Shown here in pieces: positions 1 to 8,263 of a DNA stretch of 64,000 bases. The DNA is taken from assembly GCF_019805165.1 (NCBI RefSeq), contig NZ_RWIJ01000101.1:1-64000 (forward strand). Reading direction: 5' to 3'. Below the pieces are notes generated by a model. It worked only from the letters and a program-made list of their open reading frames with translations, did no database searches and was not told where the DNA came from. Every line of letters begins with the position of its first letter. The first letter of the stretch is position 1. The position numbers and the translations under genes are program-made. This stretch comes from Azospirillum sp. 412522. GTDB lineage: Bacteria > Pseudomonadota > Alphaproteobacteria > Azospirillales > Azospirillaceae.

Positions 1-2
1 CC

Positions 3-1973
3 ACCCCCGCCGATCCGGTGGCGGAGGCCGTGCCATCGGCTTGTGGCGGGGGCTGCGGACCCGAAGCGCATTCGCACGCCCACTCCCACGCCCACTCCCA
101 CGAGGATGTGTCCGAAACTCCCTGGTGGCGCGGACGCAAGGCTCTCCTGACCGTGGCGACCGGTGCGGCCCTGGCCGCTGCGACGGTCCTTGGCCTGCTG
201 GTGCCGGCGGCGGAACCCTGGGCCTTCCCGCTGGCATTGCTGGTCGGGCTGGTTCCGGTGGCGCGCCGTGCCCTGGCGGCGGCGCGGGCCGGAACCCCCT
301 TCTCCATCGAGATGCTGATGACGGTCGCCGCCATCGGCGCGCTCCTGATCGGCGCGGTCGAGGAGGCGGCGACGGTCCTTTTCCTTTTCCTGGTCGGCGA
401 GTTGCTGGAAGGGGTGGCGGCCGGCCGGGCGCGCGCCGGCATTCGCGGACTGACCGCCCTTGTCCCCGATACGGCATTGCTGGAGCGCGACGGCGCCGCC
501 CCGCAAGCCGTTCCCGCCGCCGGGCTGGCCGTCGGTTCCATCATCCTCGTGCGGCCGGGCGACCGGGTGGCGGCCGACGGCGTCGTGCTGTCCGGCCGCA
601 GTGCCGTCGACGAGTCCCCCGTCACCGGCGAGAGCGTGCCGAAGCCCAAGGGCGAGGGGGATCCGGTCTTCGCCGGCACCATCAACGCCGACGGCGCCCT
701 GCGCGTCCGCGTCACCGCCGCGGCCCGCGACAACACCATCGCCCGCGTCGTCCGGCTGGTGGAGGAGGCGCAGGCGAGCAAGGCCCCGACCGAGCGGCTG
801 ATCGACCGCTTCGCCCGCTTCTACACGCCGGGCATTGTCGGCGTGGCGGTCCTGGTCGCCATGGTGCCGCCGCTGGCCTTCGGCGGCGACTGGACGGAGT
901 GGATCTACCGTGCCCTGGCGGTGCTGCTGATCGGCTGCCCCTGCGCGCTGGTGATCTCCACCCCGGCGGCCATCGCCGCCGGCCTGTCGAACGGTGCCCG
1001 GCGCGGACTGCTGCTGAAGGGCGGCGCCGTGCTGGAGGCGCTTGGCCGCATCACCGCCGTCGCCTTCGACAAGACCGGTACCCTGACGGAGGGCAAGCCC
1101 CGCGTCACCGACCTGACCGTCTTCTCCGGTACCGAGGCGGAATTGCTGGCCGATGCCGCGGCGCTGGAAGCCGGGTCGAGCCATCCGCTGGCCCGTGCCA
1201 TCCTGGCCGCGGCGGCCGACCGCGGGATCGTCCCGGCGGTGGCCGAAGAAGGGACGGCGCTTCCCGGCGCCGGCCTGCGTGGTCGGGTTGGCGGCCGTGC
1301 GGTGGCGTTGCTGTCGCCCCAGGCCGCCAGCCAGTCCCTGAGCGACGCACAGGCGGGGCAGGCCGAGACCTTTGCTGAGGCAGGCAAGACGGTCTCGGTC
1401 CTGCTGGTGGAGGGCGTCGCCGCCGGGCTGATCGCCATGCGCGACGAGCCGCGCCCGGACGCCCGCAGCGGGATCGCGGCGCTGGAGCGTGCCGGCATCC
1501 GATCGCTGATGGTGACCGGCGACAATGCCCGGACCGCCGGGGCGGTCGCCGGGGCGCTTGGGATGGCGGCGCATGCCGAACTGATGCCGGAGGACAAGCT
1601 GCGCATCGTCCGCGACCTCCAGGCCGCCGGCGAACGGGTGGCGAAGGTCGGCGACGGCATCAACGACGCCCCGGCGCTCGCCGCCGCCGATGTTGGCATC
1701 GCGATGGGCGGCGGCACCGACGTGGCGCTGGAGACGGCCGATGCCGCCATCCTGCACGGCCGGGTCGGCGACGTGGCGGCGATGGTGGACCTGTCACGCC
1801 GCACCATGGCCAACATACGGCAAAACATCGCATTGGCTTTGGGCTTGAAGGCGGTCTTCCTGCTTACCACCGTGATCGGCGTCACCGGACTCTGGCCCGC
1901 AATCCTGGCGGACACCGGCGCCACCGTGCTGGTCACCGCCAACGCCCTGCGCCTTCTGTCCGTCCGCCCATGA
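3..1973 (+). CDS. Heavy-metal translocating P1B-type ATPase, 5' partial
   Basis: Inner-membrane ATP-driven exporter of soft divalent metals, probably Zn/Cd/Pb type. The reading frame is open to the window edge, so the true start is probably upstream; residue numbers here count from the in-frame GTG at 18. The visible N-terminus has a Cys-rich patch (ACGGGC) and a His-rich run (HSHAHSHAHSH), both plausible metal ligands, but no complete HMA domain. The transmembrane metal-site motif CPC lies at about 307-309. The phosphorylation motif DKTGTLTEG has its Asp at about 351, the SHP motif of the P1B nucleotide domain is near 389, and the hinge motif GDGINDAP is near 545. Length and motif order fit the ZntA/CadA family. 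It lies 53 bases upstream of a DUF411 gene and near a Ni/Co exporter, so this is a metal-resistance block. Exact metal specificity cannot be fixed from sequence alone. Confidence 0.93.
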   Translation, partial: TPADPVAEAVPSACGGGCGPEAHSHAHSHAHSHEDVSETPWWRGRKALLTVATGAALAAATVLGLLVPAAEPWAFPLALLVGLVPVARRALAAARAGTPFSIEMLMTVAAIGALLIGAVEEAATVLFLFLVGELLEGVAAGRARAGIRGLTALVPDTALLERDGAAPQAVPAAGLAVGSIILVRPGDRVAADGVVLSGRSAVDESPVTGESVPKPKGEGDPVFAGTINADGALRVRVTAAARDNTIARVVRLVEEAQASKAPTERLIDRFARFYTPGIVGVAVLVAMVPPLAFGGDWTEWIYRALAVLLIGCPCALVISTPAAIAAGLSNGARRGLLLKGGAVLEALGRITAVAFDKTGTLTEGKPRVTDLTVFSGTEAELLADAAALEAGSSHPLARAILAAAADRGIVPAVAEEGTALPGAGLRGRVGGRAVALLSPQAASQSLSDAQAGQAETFAEAGKTVSVLLVEGVAAGLIAMRDEPRPDARSGIAALERAGIRSLMVTGDNARTAGAVAGALGMAAHAELMPEDKLRIVRDLQAAGERVAKVGDGINDAPALAAADVGIAMGGGTDVALETADAAILHGRVGDVAAMVDLSRRTMANIRQNIALALGLKAVFLLTTVIGVTGLWPAILADTGATVLVTANALRLLSVRP

Positions 1974-2026
1974 GCGGCACCCATGAGCGGCTGGGGCAAG
2001 GCACTGAATATGTTAGGAGAAACTCT

Positions 2027-2515
2027 ATGAACATGACGCGGCGAACGATGATGCGGGGGGCTGCCCAGGGAGTGGCGATGGCCGTTCTGGCGCTTGGCCT
2101 CGGGTCCATCGGGCTGTCGGGCATGGCCCGCGCCGCCGTTCCCGCCGGCACCGCGGTGGAGGTCTGGAAGGCCGCGAGCTGCGAATGCTGCGAAGGCTGG
2201 GTGCGGCACATGCGCGCGGCGGGCTTCGACGTCACCGTCCATACCGTCGACGACGTGACGCCGATGAAGCGGATGGCCGGCGTGCCGGACGACCTCGCCT
2301 CCTGCCACACGGCGCGGGTCGGCGGCTATGTGCTGGAAGGCCATGTGCCGGCCGACGATGTGCGGCGGTTGCTGGCCGAGCGGCCGCAGGCCCGCGGGCT
2401 GGCGGTTCCCGGCATGCCGCAGGACGCGCCCGGCATGGATATGGCCAGCGGCCAGCCCTATCAGGTCATGCTGTTCGGCGCCGACGGCGGTCCGCAGGTC
2501 TTCGCCCGGCACTGA
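2027..2515 (+). CDS. DUF411 domain exported metal-binding protein
   Basis: A 162-residue DUF411 (COG3019) protein, a family found beside copper and other metal resistance genes. The ATG at 2027 is chosen because AGGAG sits six to seven bases upstream; a longer in-frame start at 1970 lacks this. The N-terminus has arginines followed by a hydrophobic stretch ending at ARA, so it is probably a signal peptide. After it comes the family hallmark CECCEGW with closely spaced cysteines, and a further conserved Cys in ASCHTA. These cysteines are the likely metal ligands in the periplasm. It follows the P-type ATPase on the same strand and is probably co-transcribed. The family's biochemical role is not settled, so 'metal binding or chaperone' is inference. 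Confidence 0.88.
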   Translation: MNMTRRTMMRGAAQGVAMAVLALGLGSIGLSGMARAAVPAGTAVEVWKAASCECCEGWVRHMRAAGFDVTVHTVDDVTPMKRMAGVPDDLASCHTARVGGYVLEGHVPADDVRRLLAERPQARGLAVPGMPQDAPGMDMASGQPYQVMLFGADGGPQVFARH

Positions 2516-2581
2516 TTTCCATTGCGGGACCGGGATGGCCGTCATCAGCGCCATCCCGGCAGGGAATTCCCGTCTTTGACT

Positions 2582-2602
2582 CTATCCCCTCCAGGGGGAT
2601 AG
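2582..2602. promoter_or_regulatory. Palindromic CsoR/RcnR-type operator
   Basis: Perfect inverted repeat with 8-base arms CTATCCCC and GGGGATAG and a 5-base spacer, ending 9 bases before the ATG of the CsoR-family gene. G/C tracts flanked by AT ends are the known operator style of CsoR/RcnR/FrmR repressors. The site overlaps the expected promoter and ribosome-binding region, which fits autorepression of the repressor-exporter pair. Binding is inferred, not shown. Confidence 0.72.
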
Positions 2603-2611
2603 GATCAGGGT

Positions 2612-2881
2612 ATGAGCATGCATCACTCCCATCCCGACATCGTCAAGCGCCTGAAGCGCGCCGACGGTCATTTGCGCGGCATCATCGAGATGATCGAGGC
2701 CGAACGCCCCTGCCTGGACATCGCGCAACAGCTCCACGCGGTGGAAAGCGCTGTGCGCGAGGCCAAGAAGCTGCTGATCCACGACCATCTCAACCATTGC
2801 CTGGATGCCGCGGTCGATGCCGGGCCGGAGGAGTCCCGCCGCTCCGTCGCCGAGTTCAAGGCGATCACCAAGTATCTGTAG
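2612..2881 (+). CDS. CsoR/RcnR-family metal-sensing repressor (DUF156)
   Basis: An 89-residue all-helical repressor of the CsoR/RcnR/FrmR family. Cys34, His59 and Cys63 line up with the C-H-C ligand set of CsoR-like sensors, and the N-terminus has extra His (4, 5, 7) as in RcnR-type Ni/Co sensors. The role is to bind its operator without metal and release it when metal binds. The perfect palindrome just upstream is the probable target. The next gene, 9 bases downstream, is a NicO/RcnA exporter, so nickel or cobalt is the likeliest inducer. The mixed ligand pattern leaves copper possible. Confidence 0.9.
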   Translation: MSMHHSHPDIVKRLKRADGHLRGIIEMIEAERPCLDIAQQLHAVESAVREAKKLLIHDHLNHCLDAAVDAGPEESRRSVAEFKAITKYL

Positions 2882-2890
2882 GGGGCTGGA

Positions 2891-3751
2891 GTGCCGGATT
2901 TCGCCACCTTGTTGCAGCAGGGGATCGGGCAGGCCTGGCTCTTCATTCCCAGCGCCATCCTGCTGGGCGCCCTGCACGGGCTGGAACCCGGCCATTCGAA
3001 GACCATGATGGCCGCCTTCATCGTCGCCATCCGCGGTACGGTTTTGCAGGCGGTGCTGCTGGGGCTGGCGGCGACCGTCTCGCACACGCTGGTGGTTTGG
3101 GTGGTGGCGCTTGCCGGCCTGCGGCTGGGCCAGGGCTGGGATGCCGCGACGACCGAGCCCTATTTTCAGGTCGCCTCGGCGGTGCTGATCGTGGGCGTGG
3201 CGCTGTGGATGATGGCGAGGACCTGGCGGGAGCAGCGGCACCACGACCACCATCACGATCATCATCACGATCACGATCATCACCACGGCCATAGCCATCA
3301 TCATGACGACGAGCCGGAGGACGCGCACGCGCGGGCGCATGCCGAGGAAATCCGGCGGCGCTTCGACGGCCGGCCGGTCACCACCGGCCAGATCGTGCTG
3401 TTCGGCCTGACCGGCGGCCTGATCCCCTGCCCCGCCGCCATCACCGTCCTGCTGCTGTGCCTGCAATTGAAGGAGGTCGCCCTGGGCGGCGTGCTGGTGC
3501 TGTGCTTCAGCATCGGGCTGGCGCTGACCCTGATGTCGGCCGGTGTGGTCGCGGCGGTGGGCGTGCGCCATGCCGAACGCCGCTGGTCGGGCGCCTTCGG
3601 CCGCATCGCCCGGCAGGCTCCCTATGTCTCCGGTGTCCTGATCCTGGCTGTCGGGCTCTACGTCGGGTTCCACGGGCTGTCGGGGCTGGGCTACCGCCTT
3701 GCTGGCTTGCCGTCCCCTTCCTCTGACCCCGCCGTCCGGTTGGCCGGGTGA
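2891..3751 (+). CDS. rcnA: NicO/RcnA-family nickel/cobalt efflux transporter
   Basis: Polytopic inner-membrane exporter of 286 residues, close to the size of E. coli RcnA. The start is a GTG at 2891, 9 bases after the repressor's stop codon. The first helices carry the family motif HGLEPGHSK near residue 34. A very His-rich cytoplasmic loop (about 117-140, alternating His and Asp) is the typical metal-binding loop, followed by a second half with GLTGGLIPCP, which is conserved in this family. It forms a two-gene unit with the upstream metal-sensing repressor. The assignment to Ni/Co efflux comes from the family; the symbol is by similarity only. Confidence 0.9.
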   Translation: MPDFATLLQQGIGQAWLFIPSAILLGALHGLEPGHSKTMMAAFIVAIRGTVLQAVLLGLAATVSHTLVVWVVALAGLRLGQGWDAATTEPYFQVASAVLIVGVALWMMARTWREQRHHDHHHDHHHDHDHHHGHSHHHDDEPEDAHARAHAEEIRRRFDGRPVTTGQIVLFGLTGGLIPCPAAITVLLLCLQLKEVALGGVLVLCFSIGLALTLMSAGVVAAVGVRHAERRWSGAFGRIARQAPYVSGVLILAVGLYVGFHGLSGLGYRLAGLPSPSSDPAVRLAG

Positions 3752-3763
3752 CCCGTACAGATC

Positions 3764-4138
3764 ATGCTCTCCACGGCAAAGACATGGGCGCGTGCGATCA
3801 AACGGGACGTGCTGGTCGTCTATCTGGCGGCGCGCGATCCGCGCACCCCCTGGCATGTCCGCGTCCTGGCGATGGCGGTCGCCGCCTATGCGCTGAGTCC
3901 GATCGACCTGATCCCCGATTTCATCCCGGTGCTGGGTTATCTTGACGATCTGCTGATCGTGCCGCTCGGCATCCTGCTGGTCGTCCGCCTGATCCCGCCG
4001 GAGCTTCTGGCCGAACACCGGGCCGCCGCGGAGCACCGGGCCGGCCGGCCGGTCAGCATCGCCGCCGCCGTGGTCATGATCGTCCTTTGGCTGGTGGCGG
4101 GCGTCCTTCTGTGGCGGTGGTTGGCGCCCAGGCTTTGA
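3764..4138 (+). CDS. DUF1232 (YkvA-like) small membrane protein
   Basis: A 124-residue protein with the DUF1232 core motif SPIDLIPDFIPVLGYLDDL near residues 45-63 and a hydrophobic C-terminal helix ending in positively charged residues. The family is widespread and has no firmly assigned biochemical function. The gene begins 12 bases after the nickel/cobalt exporter and may be translated from the same transcript, but a functional link is not evident. The 212 bases after its stop show no gene. Confidence 0.85.
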   Translation: MLSTAKTWARAIKRDVLVVYLAARDPRTPWHVRVLAMAVAAYALSPIDLIPDFIPVLGYLDDLLIVPLGILLVVRLIPPELLAEHRAAAEHRAGRPVSIAAAVVMIVLWLVAGVLLWRWLAPRL

Positions 4139-4350
4139 CAGGACGCCGGGGGTGGCGGAAAGCGGGGAGCTGATGGCCGCCCTGGCTTGATCCCTGGAAC
4201 AACGGCCTGCCCCCCCTTTCCGCAGACGAGCCGTTGGACCACGAGCCGTTGGACCGTGCGCTGAGACCGGCGGGATAGGAGCTGTCCCTCAGGATCCACA
4301 GGAGACGCGCAGGCGTATTTTCCCGCCTGTCGCCACGAGGAACTCAGTGG

Positions 4351-4914
4351 TTAGGTCCCGGTCACCACGCCGTCTGCGGAGCGTGCCAGGATGGCGGCGA
4401 CGACGGCATCGAGGTCGCCGCCGCGGTAGAGCGTCCCGTCGATGCCTGCCCGCCGTGCCGCTTGCAGGTCGGTGTCGCGGTCGCCGATCAGAAAGCTGCC
4501 CTTCGGCTCCACCGGCCATTCGGCCATCGCCTGCAACAGCATTCCCGGGCCCGGCTTGCGGCAGGCGCATTCGGTGCGGTAAGGCGGTTCGCCATGCTCG
4601 GGATGGTGCGGGCAATGATAGAAGGCGTCGACATGGGCGCCGACGGCGTTCAACTCCTGCTGCATCCAGCGATGCAGGGTGCGCACATGCTCCTCGCTAT
4701 ACAGGCCACGGGCGACACCAGCCTGGTTGGTGACGACGAAGACCAGGAAGCCGGCGTCGTTCAGCCGCTTCACCGCCTCCTGTGCCCCCGGCATCCAGGT
4801 GATCTGGTCGGGACGGTGGGCGAAGCCGATATCCTCGTTCAACACACCGTCGCGGTCGAAGAAGGCGGCCCTGCGGCGGCTGGCATTCTCAGTCGGGGGG
4901 GGAGCGTCGGACAT
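4351..4914 (-). CDS. gmhB: HAD phosphatase, GmhB-like (heptose-1,7-bisphosphate 7-phosphatase)
   Basis: A 187-residue HAD-superfamily histidinol-phosphatase-like enzyme. The catalytic motif DRDGVLNED places the nucleophile Asp at 20 and the acid/base Asp at 22. VVTNQAG supplies the second motif, and the Zn-knuckle ligands (HCPHHPEH, then CACRKPGPGM) are intact. GDRDTDL provides the metal-binding acidic motif. GmhB removes the 7-phosphate from D-glycero-D-manno-heptose-1,7-bisphosphate on the way to ADP- or GDP-heptose used in LPS or glycans. No other heptose genes are visible nearby, so the exact sugar substrate is inferred. It is transcribed alone on the minus strand. Confidence 0.88.
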   Translation of the reverse strand: MSDAPPPTENASRRRAAFFDRDGVLNEDIGFAHRPDQITWMPGAQEAVKRLNDAGFLVFVVTNQAGVARGLYSEEHVRTLHRWMQQELNAVGAHVDAFYHCPHHPEHGEPPYRTECACRKPGPGMLLQAMAEWPVEPKGSFLIGDRDTDLQAARRAGIDGTLYRGGDLDAVVAAILARSADGVVTGT

Positions 4915-5117
4915 GATGGCAGCGGTGGGGCTTTTGCGGTTCGATTGAATGGAAAAGCCGCTCAGGTGCCGCCTTTGTCAATCTGGATGTCTTTGGAATA
5001 TGGCGATCAGGCGGGGAGCCGGCCCGGAACCCTGTCACAACACAGTCCAATACCCCATCAGCAAAGCTGATGAACGTAGTATATAATTTGATTATTTCAT
5101 GAAGAAATGCAGGGAAA

Positions 5118-5618
5118 TCATCGTCGGTTCTCTCTCCGTTCGATCCGGCGGACGCACCCGAGCAGCAACTCATCCAGGTTCAGCGGCGGCATGTCGATGT
5201 GTATGGCTTCGAAGCCACGATCCTGGGCGCGGACTATCTGGTCGTGGTTGGTCGCAGCGATGGATAGCAGGAGAGGGCGGACGGTGCCGCGCATCGCGGC
5301 CAGCCGGTCGAAGACCGACGGCCACGGCCCACAAGCCTCCCGCCGCTCCGCGGTCGTTTTTCCCACCACGATCAGGTCGGGGATGATGGGGGCGTCCGGG
5401 GCGGATAAGGACCGTGCCAGCGAAGCGAACCCCTCCTCCACTGTGTCGCCGGCCACAACCCGCCAGCCCAGCGTCTCCAGGTAAAGCCGCAGCCCCTCGC
5501 GCAGCAATGGATTGCAGTCGGCGACCAGTGCCCAGTGCACCCGGCCTTCGGTCGTCCATCCCTTCTGCGATGGGCCGGCGTGATCCCTTTCGCTGTCGTC
5601 GGTCACGGGGACGGTCAT
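5118..5618 (-). CDS. Degenerate receiver-like (pseudo-response-regulator) protein
   Basis: A 166-residue protein. The start at 5618 is preferred over an in-frame ATG at 5702 because AGGAG lies 10 bases upstream. Residues about 30-150 read like a CheY-type receiver: a hydrophobic strand plus acidic residue (ALVADCNPLLREGLRLYLE), then DTVEEGFASLARS, then PDLIVVGKTTA. The usual phospho-acceptor Asp at the end of strand 3 seems to be absent (Val-Gly there), so phosphorylation is doubtful. There is no DNA-binding domain. It is divergent from the LuxR-type regulator at 5810, and the two may share the 191-base intergenic region. The receiver assignment is from pattern only. Confidence 0.55.
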   Translation of the reverse strand: MTVPVTDDSERDHAGPSQKGWTTEGRVHWALVADCNPLLREGLRLYLETLGWRVVAGDTVEEGFASLARSLSAPDAPIIPDLIVVGKTTAERREACGPWPSVFDRLAAMRGTVRPLLLSIAATNHDQIVRAQDRGFEAIHIDMPPLNLDELLLGCVRRIERRENRR

Positions 5619-5809
5619 GGGGGGTGTGCTCCTGTTCGAAGGCTCCTGTTTGTGGCAGGGGTTCGCTTCAGTGACTTTTGAAGAAAATCCCGGTGTTTGC
5701 ATCCTTCACATGACGGATGAGGCATCTCAACCATGGTCATATGCAACTGAAGCCGCTTGAGCGTGAATGGTTGCCTACGGGAGATTGATCGTCATCGGAG
5801 GACTTCCCC

Positions 5810-7009
5810 ATGACGGACGATGCGGACTCGCTGATCGAGGACATTTACGACACCGTGACCTTCCCGGAGCGTTGGGAGGGTGTCCTGGAGCGGCTCTGCA
5901 CCTTGACCGAGGCGACGCACGGCTTTCTGTTCACCACAGGTCCCCAGCATGACAGCCGGACCGCAGCGCTGTGGGCGCGCCACAACATCACGGACAGGCA
6001 ACTGGCCGACTACACCTCGCATTTCCGCTACCGTGACCTCTGGACAAACGCGGCGGCGGCACGCGGCCTGCTGAACCGCTGCGACGTCCACCGTGGCGAA
6101 GAGTTGGTGCCGGATACGGTGCTGCGGCGCTCAGCCTTCTTCAACGAACTGCTGCGGGATTCCGGCATGGGCCGGCTGTGCGCACTCGCCCTGTCCGACG
6201 GCGGCGAGTTGGCGCCGGTGCAGCCGGTGCTGAGCCTCTACCGGCCGGCCGACACTTCCCCCTTCCCCGACGAGACCGTGCGGCTTCTGCAAGGCTGCGC
6301 TCCCCATCTCCAGCGCGCCATGCGGCTGCGTGTCCGGCTGCTGGCGCGCCAGAACGACAGGGAGGAAGCTTGGTGGAGCGGCCGCGCAATCGACCGCCTG
6401 CCGATGGGGGTTGCCCTGCTCGACACCGCCGGGCTGATCGTCGGCCTGAACCGGGCCGGACAATCGATGATCGATGCACGCGATGGCCTGCGGCTTTTTC
6501 ATGGGCGGCTGCAGGCCGAACAGGGCGCCGAGGCGCGTCGGCTTGCCCATATGCTGGAGGCAGCGGTGTCGGCCGGCGGGAGAGGTGCGTCGGAACGCCG
6601 GGGGGAAGCGGCCGACCTCCGGATATCGCGGCCCTCCGGCCAAGCGTCTTATCTGCTGACCGTTCTGCCACTGTCACCCGAGGCGGCGGGGCCGTTCAGC
6701 GATGTGGGCGGCGGGGGAGACGATGGTGCGCGCATCCGGGCCGCGGTCTACATCGTCGATCCGGCCGCGGTGGCACCGGGGTTGGGAAGCAGGCTGGGCA
6801 CCTTGTTCGGCCTGACGCCGGTGGAGGCCGGCCTGGTCGCCGACCTGCTGGCCGACCTGACGCCGGCCGAGATCGGCGAGCGCCGTGGTGTCGCGATCAG
6901 CACCGTGCGCAGCCAACTGCGCAGCATCTTCGCCAAGACCGGAACCACCCGCCAGAACGAGTTGATGAATCTGGTGAACCGCTGCCTGATGCTGCCGGAG
7001 GGGCCATGA
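5810..7009 (+). CDS. LuxR-family transcriptional regulator
   Basis: A 399-residue regulator. A GGAGG ribosome-binding site lies 9 bases before the ATG. The N-terminal half has no clear named domain but looks like a small sensory module (GAF- or PAS-like), with the text RLPMGVALLDTAGLIVGLNRAG near 200-220 resembling a PAS start. The C-terminus (about 325-390) is a LuxR-type helix-turn-helix: LTPVEAGLVADLLADLTPAEI, then GVAISTVRSQLRSIFAKTG, the recognition helix region. The signal is unknown; the N-terminus is not a typical acyl-homoserine-lactone domain. It is divergent from the receiver-like gene and ends 4 bases from a small convergent ORF. Confidence 0.85.
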   Translation: MTDDADSLIEDIYDTVTFPERWEGVLERLCTLTEATHGFLFTTGPQHDSRTAALWARHNITDRQLADYTSHFRYRDLWTNAAAARGLLNRCDVHRGEELVPDTVLRRSAFFNELLRDSGMGRLCALALSDGGELAPVQPVLSLYRPADTSPFPDETVRLLQGCAPHLQRAMRLRVRLLARQNDREEAWWSGRAIDRLPMGVALLDTAGLIVGLNRAGQSMIDARDGLRLFHGRLQAEQGAEARRLAHMLEAAVSAGGRGASERRGEAADLRISRPSGQASYLLTVLPLSPEAAGPFSDVGGGGDDGARIRAAVYIVDPAAVAPGLGSRLGTLFGLTPVEAGLVADLLADLTPAEIGERRGVAISTVRSQLRSIFAKTGTTRQNELMNLVNRCLMLPEGP

Positions 7010-7013
7010 CGGT

Positions 7014-7127
7014 TCAGGGCAGTGCCGATACCGCCAGGAGACCGAGATAGATCCCGATGAACAGGCCCAGCACGATGCCGTAATCGGCATCGGTCATCGG
7101 ATTGGAATCGGGGTCGAATTGCCGCAT
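7014..7127 (-). CDS. Small single-helix membrane protein (hypothetical, 37 aa)
   Basis: A 37-codon ORF that starts with an acidic, Pro-containing segment and continues into one clear hydrophobic helix (YGIVLGLFIGIYLGLLAVSA) with a short tail. AAAGG lies about 7 bases before the ATG. The hydrophobic pattern and the ribosome-binding site support a real microprotein, but I do not recognise a family. It converges on the LuxR gene's end. Confidence 0.45.
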   Translation of the reverse strand: MRQFDPDSNPMTDADYGIVLGLFIGIYLGLLAVSALP

Positions 7128-7275
7128 GGGTACGCCTTTCGCGCCGTCTGTCCTGCCTGAATAACAATGGACGGCGGTGGAGCGTTGCGACATCGGCGCG
7201 CCATCTGAGACTCGCCATCGGGGACCGGTCCGCGCGAACCGGTCCCGTCGATCGGAAAAGGGGACCATGTCCGGT

Positions 7276-8016
7276 TCAGGTGGAGCTCTCGGCTTGCCCG
7301 GTAATGGCGGGCTTCGCCGGCACGTCCTCGGCAAGCGCGCGGTAGGCCAGCCCACCCGCCAGTCCGCCGGCCAGCGGGGCGAGCCAGAACAGCCAGAGCT
7401 GCTGCAGTGCCCACCCGCCGACCACCAACGCCGGACCGGTGCTGCGCGCCGGGTTCACCGACGTGTTGGTGACCGGGATGCTGATCAGGTGGATGAGGAC
7501 GAGCGCCATGCCGATGGCCAGCGGCGCGAACCCGGCCGGGGCCCGCCGGTCGGTGGAGCCCAGGATCACCAGCACGAAGAAGAAGGTCAGGACCAGCTCG
7601 ATCGCCAGGGCCGAGGTGACGCTGTACTGACCGGGTGAATGGGCCTCGTACCCGTTTGCCGCAAGGCCGTTGACGGCAAGGCTGTAGTCGGCTTTTCCAG
7701 TGGCGATGATGTACAGGACCAGAGCCGCCGCGAAGGCTCCGACCAGTTGGGCCAGCACATAGGGCAGAATGTCCTTGGCCGGGAACCGCCCGCCCGCCCA
7801 CAGCCCGACGGTCACCGCCGGGTTGAGATGGCAGCCGGAGATGTGGCCGATGGAATAGGCCATGGTCAGGACGGTGAGGCCGAAGGCGAGCGACACGCCG
7901 AGCAATCCGATCCCGACCTGCGGAAAGGCTGCGGCGAGCACGGCACTGCCGCAGCCACCGAAGACCAGCCAGAATGTTCCGAGAAACTCGGCGGAGCTGC
8001 GCCTTATCATACTCAT
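7276..8016 (-). CDS. aqpZ: Aquaporin Z family water channel
   Basis: A 246-residue MIP-family channel with six helices and two NPA half-helices: HLNPAVT at about 63-69 and VNPARSTGP at about 187-195. The Arg after the second NPA and the helix-5 sequence LIHLISIPVTNTSVNPA match AqpZ rather than GlpF. The ATG at 8016 is chosen because GGAGG precedes it by a few bases; an upstream in-frame extension does not resemble the family. Role: osmotic water flux across the inner membrane. The gene stands alone. Confidence 0.94.
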   Translation of the reverse strand: MSMIRRSSAEFLGTFWLVFGGCGSAVLAAAFPQVGIGLLGVSLAFGLTVLTMAYSIGHISGCHLNPAVTVGLWAGGRFPAKDILPYVLAQLVGAFAAALVLYIIATGKADYSLAVNGLAANGYEAHSPGQYSVTSALAIELVLTFFFVLVILGSTDRRAPAGFAPLAIGMALVLIHLISIPVTNTSVNPARSTGPALVVGGWALQQLWLFWLAPLAGGLAGGLAYRALAEDVPAKPAITGQAESST

Positions 8017-8263
8017 GCCAACCTCCCACTGCTGCCAAGGTTGCCGAAGGCCGGCCGATGCCGGTATGGGCACGAGCATAAATCCGCTTCGGCAGAAGGG
8101 AGTTCGCGCGTTCGGACAGGGGGATGTGCCAGAAGAATAGGGGGATGGAACGGCGGCATTCCACACATTCCACATTGCCCGGCCATGGCCGCCCATGGCT
8201 TCGATCCGAGGTTTCCCCGGGCGCCGGCCGCGTTGGCGCGGGGTCCGGCGGAAACTCCTCGCC

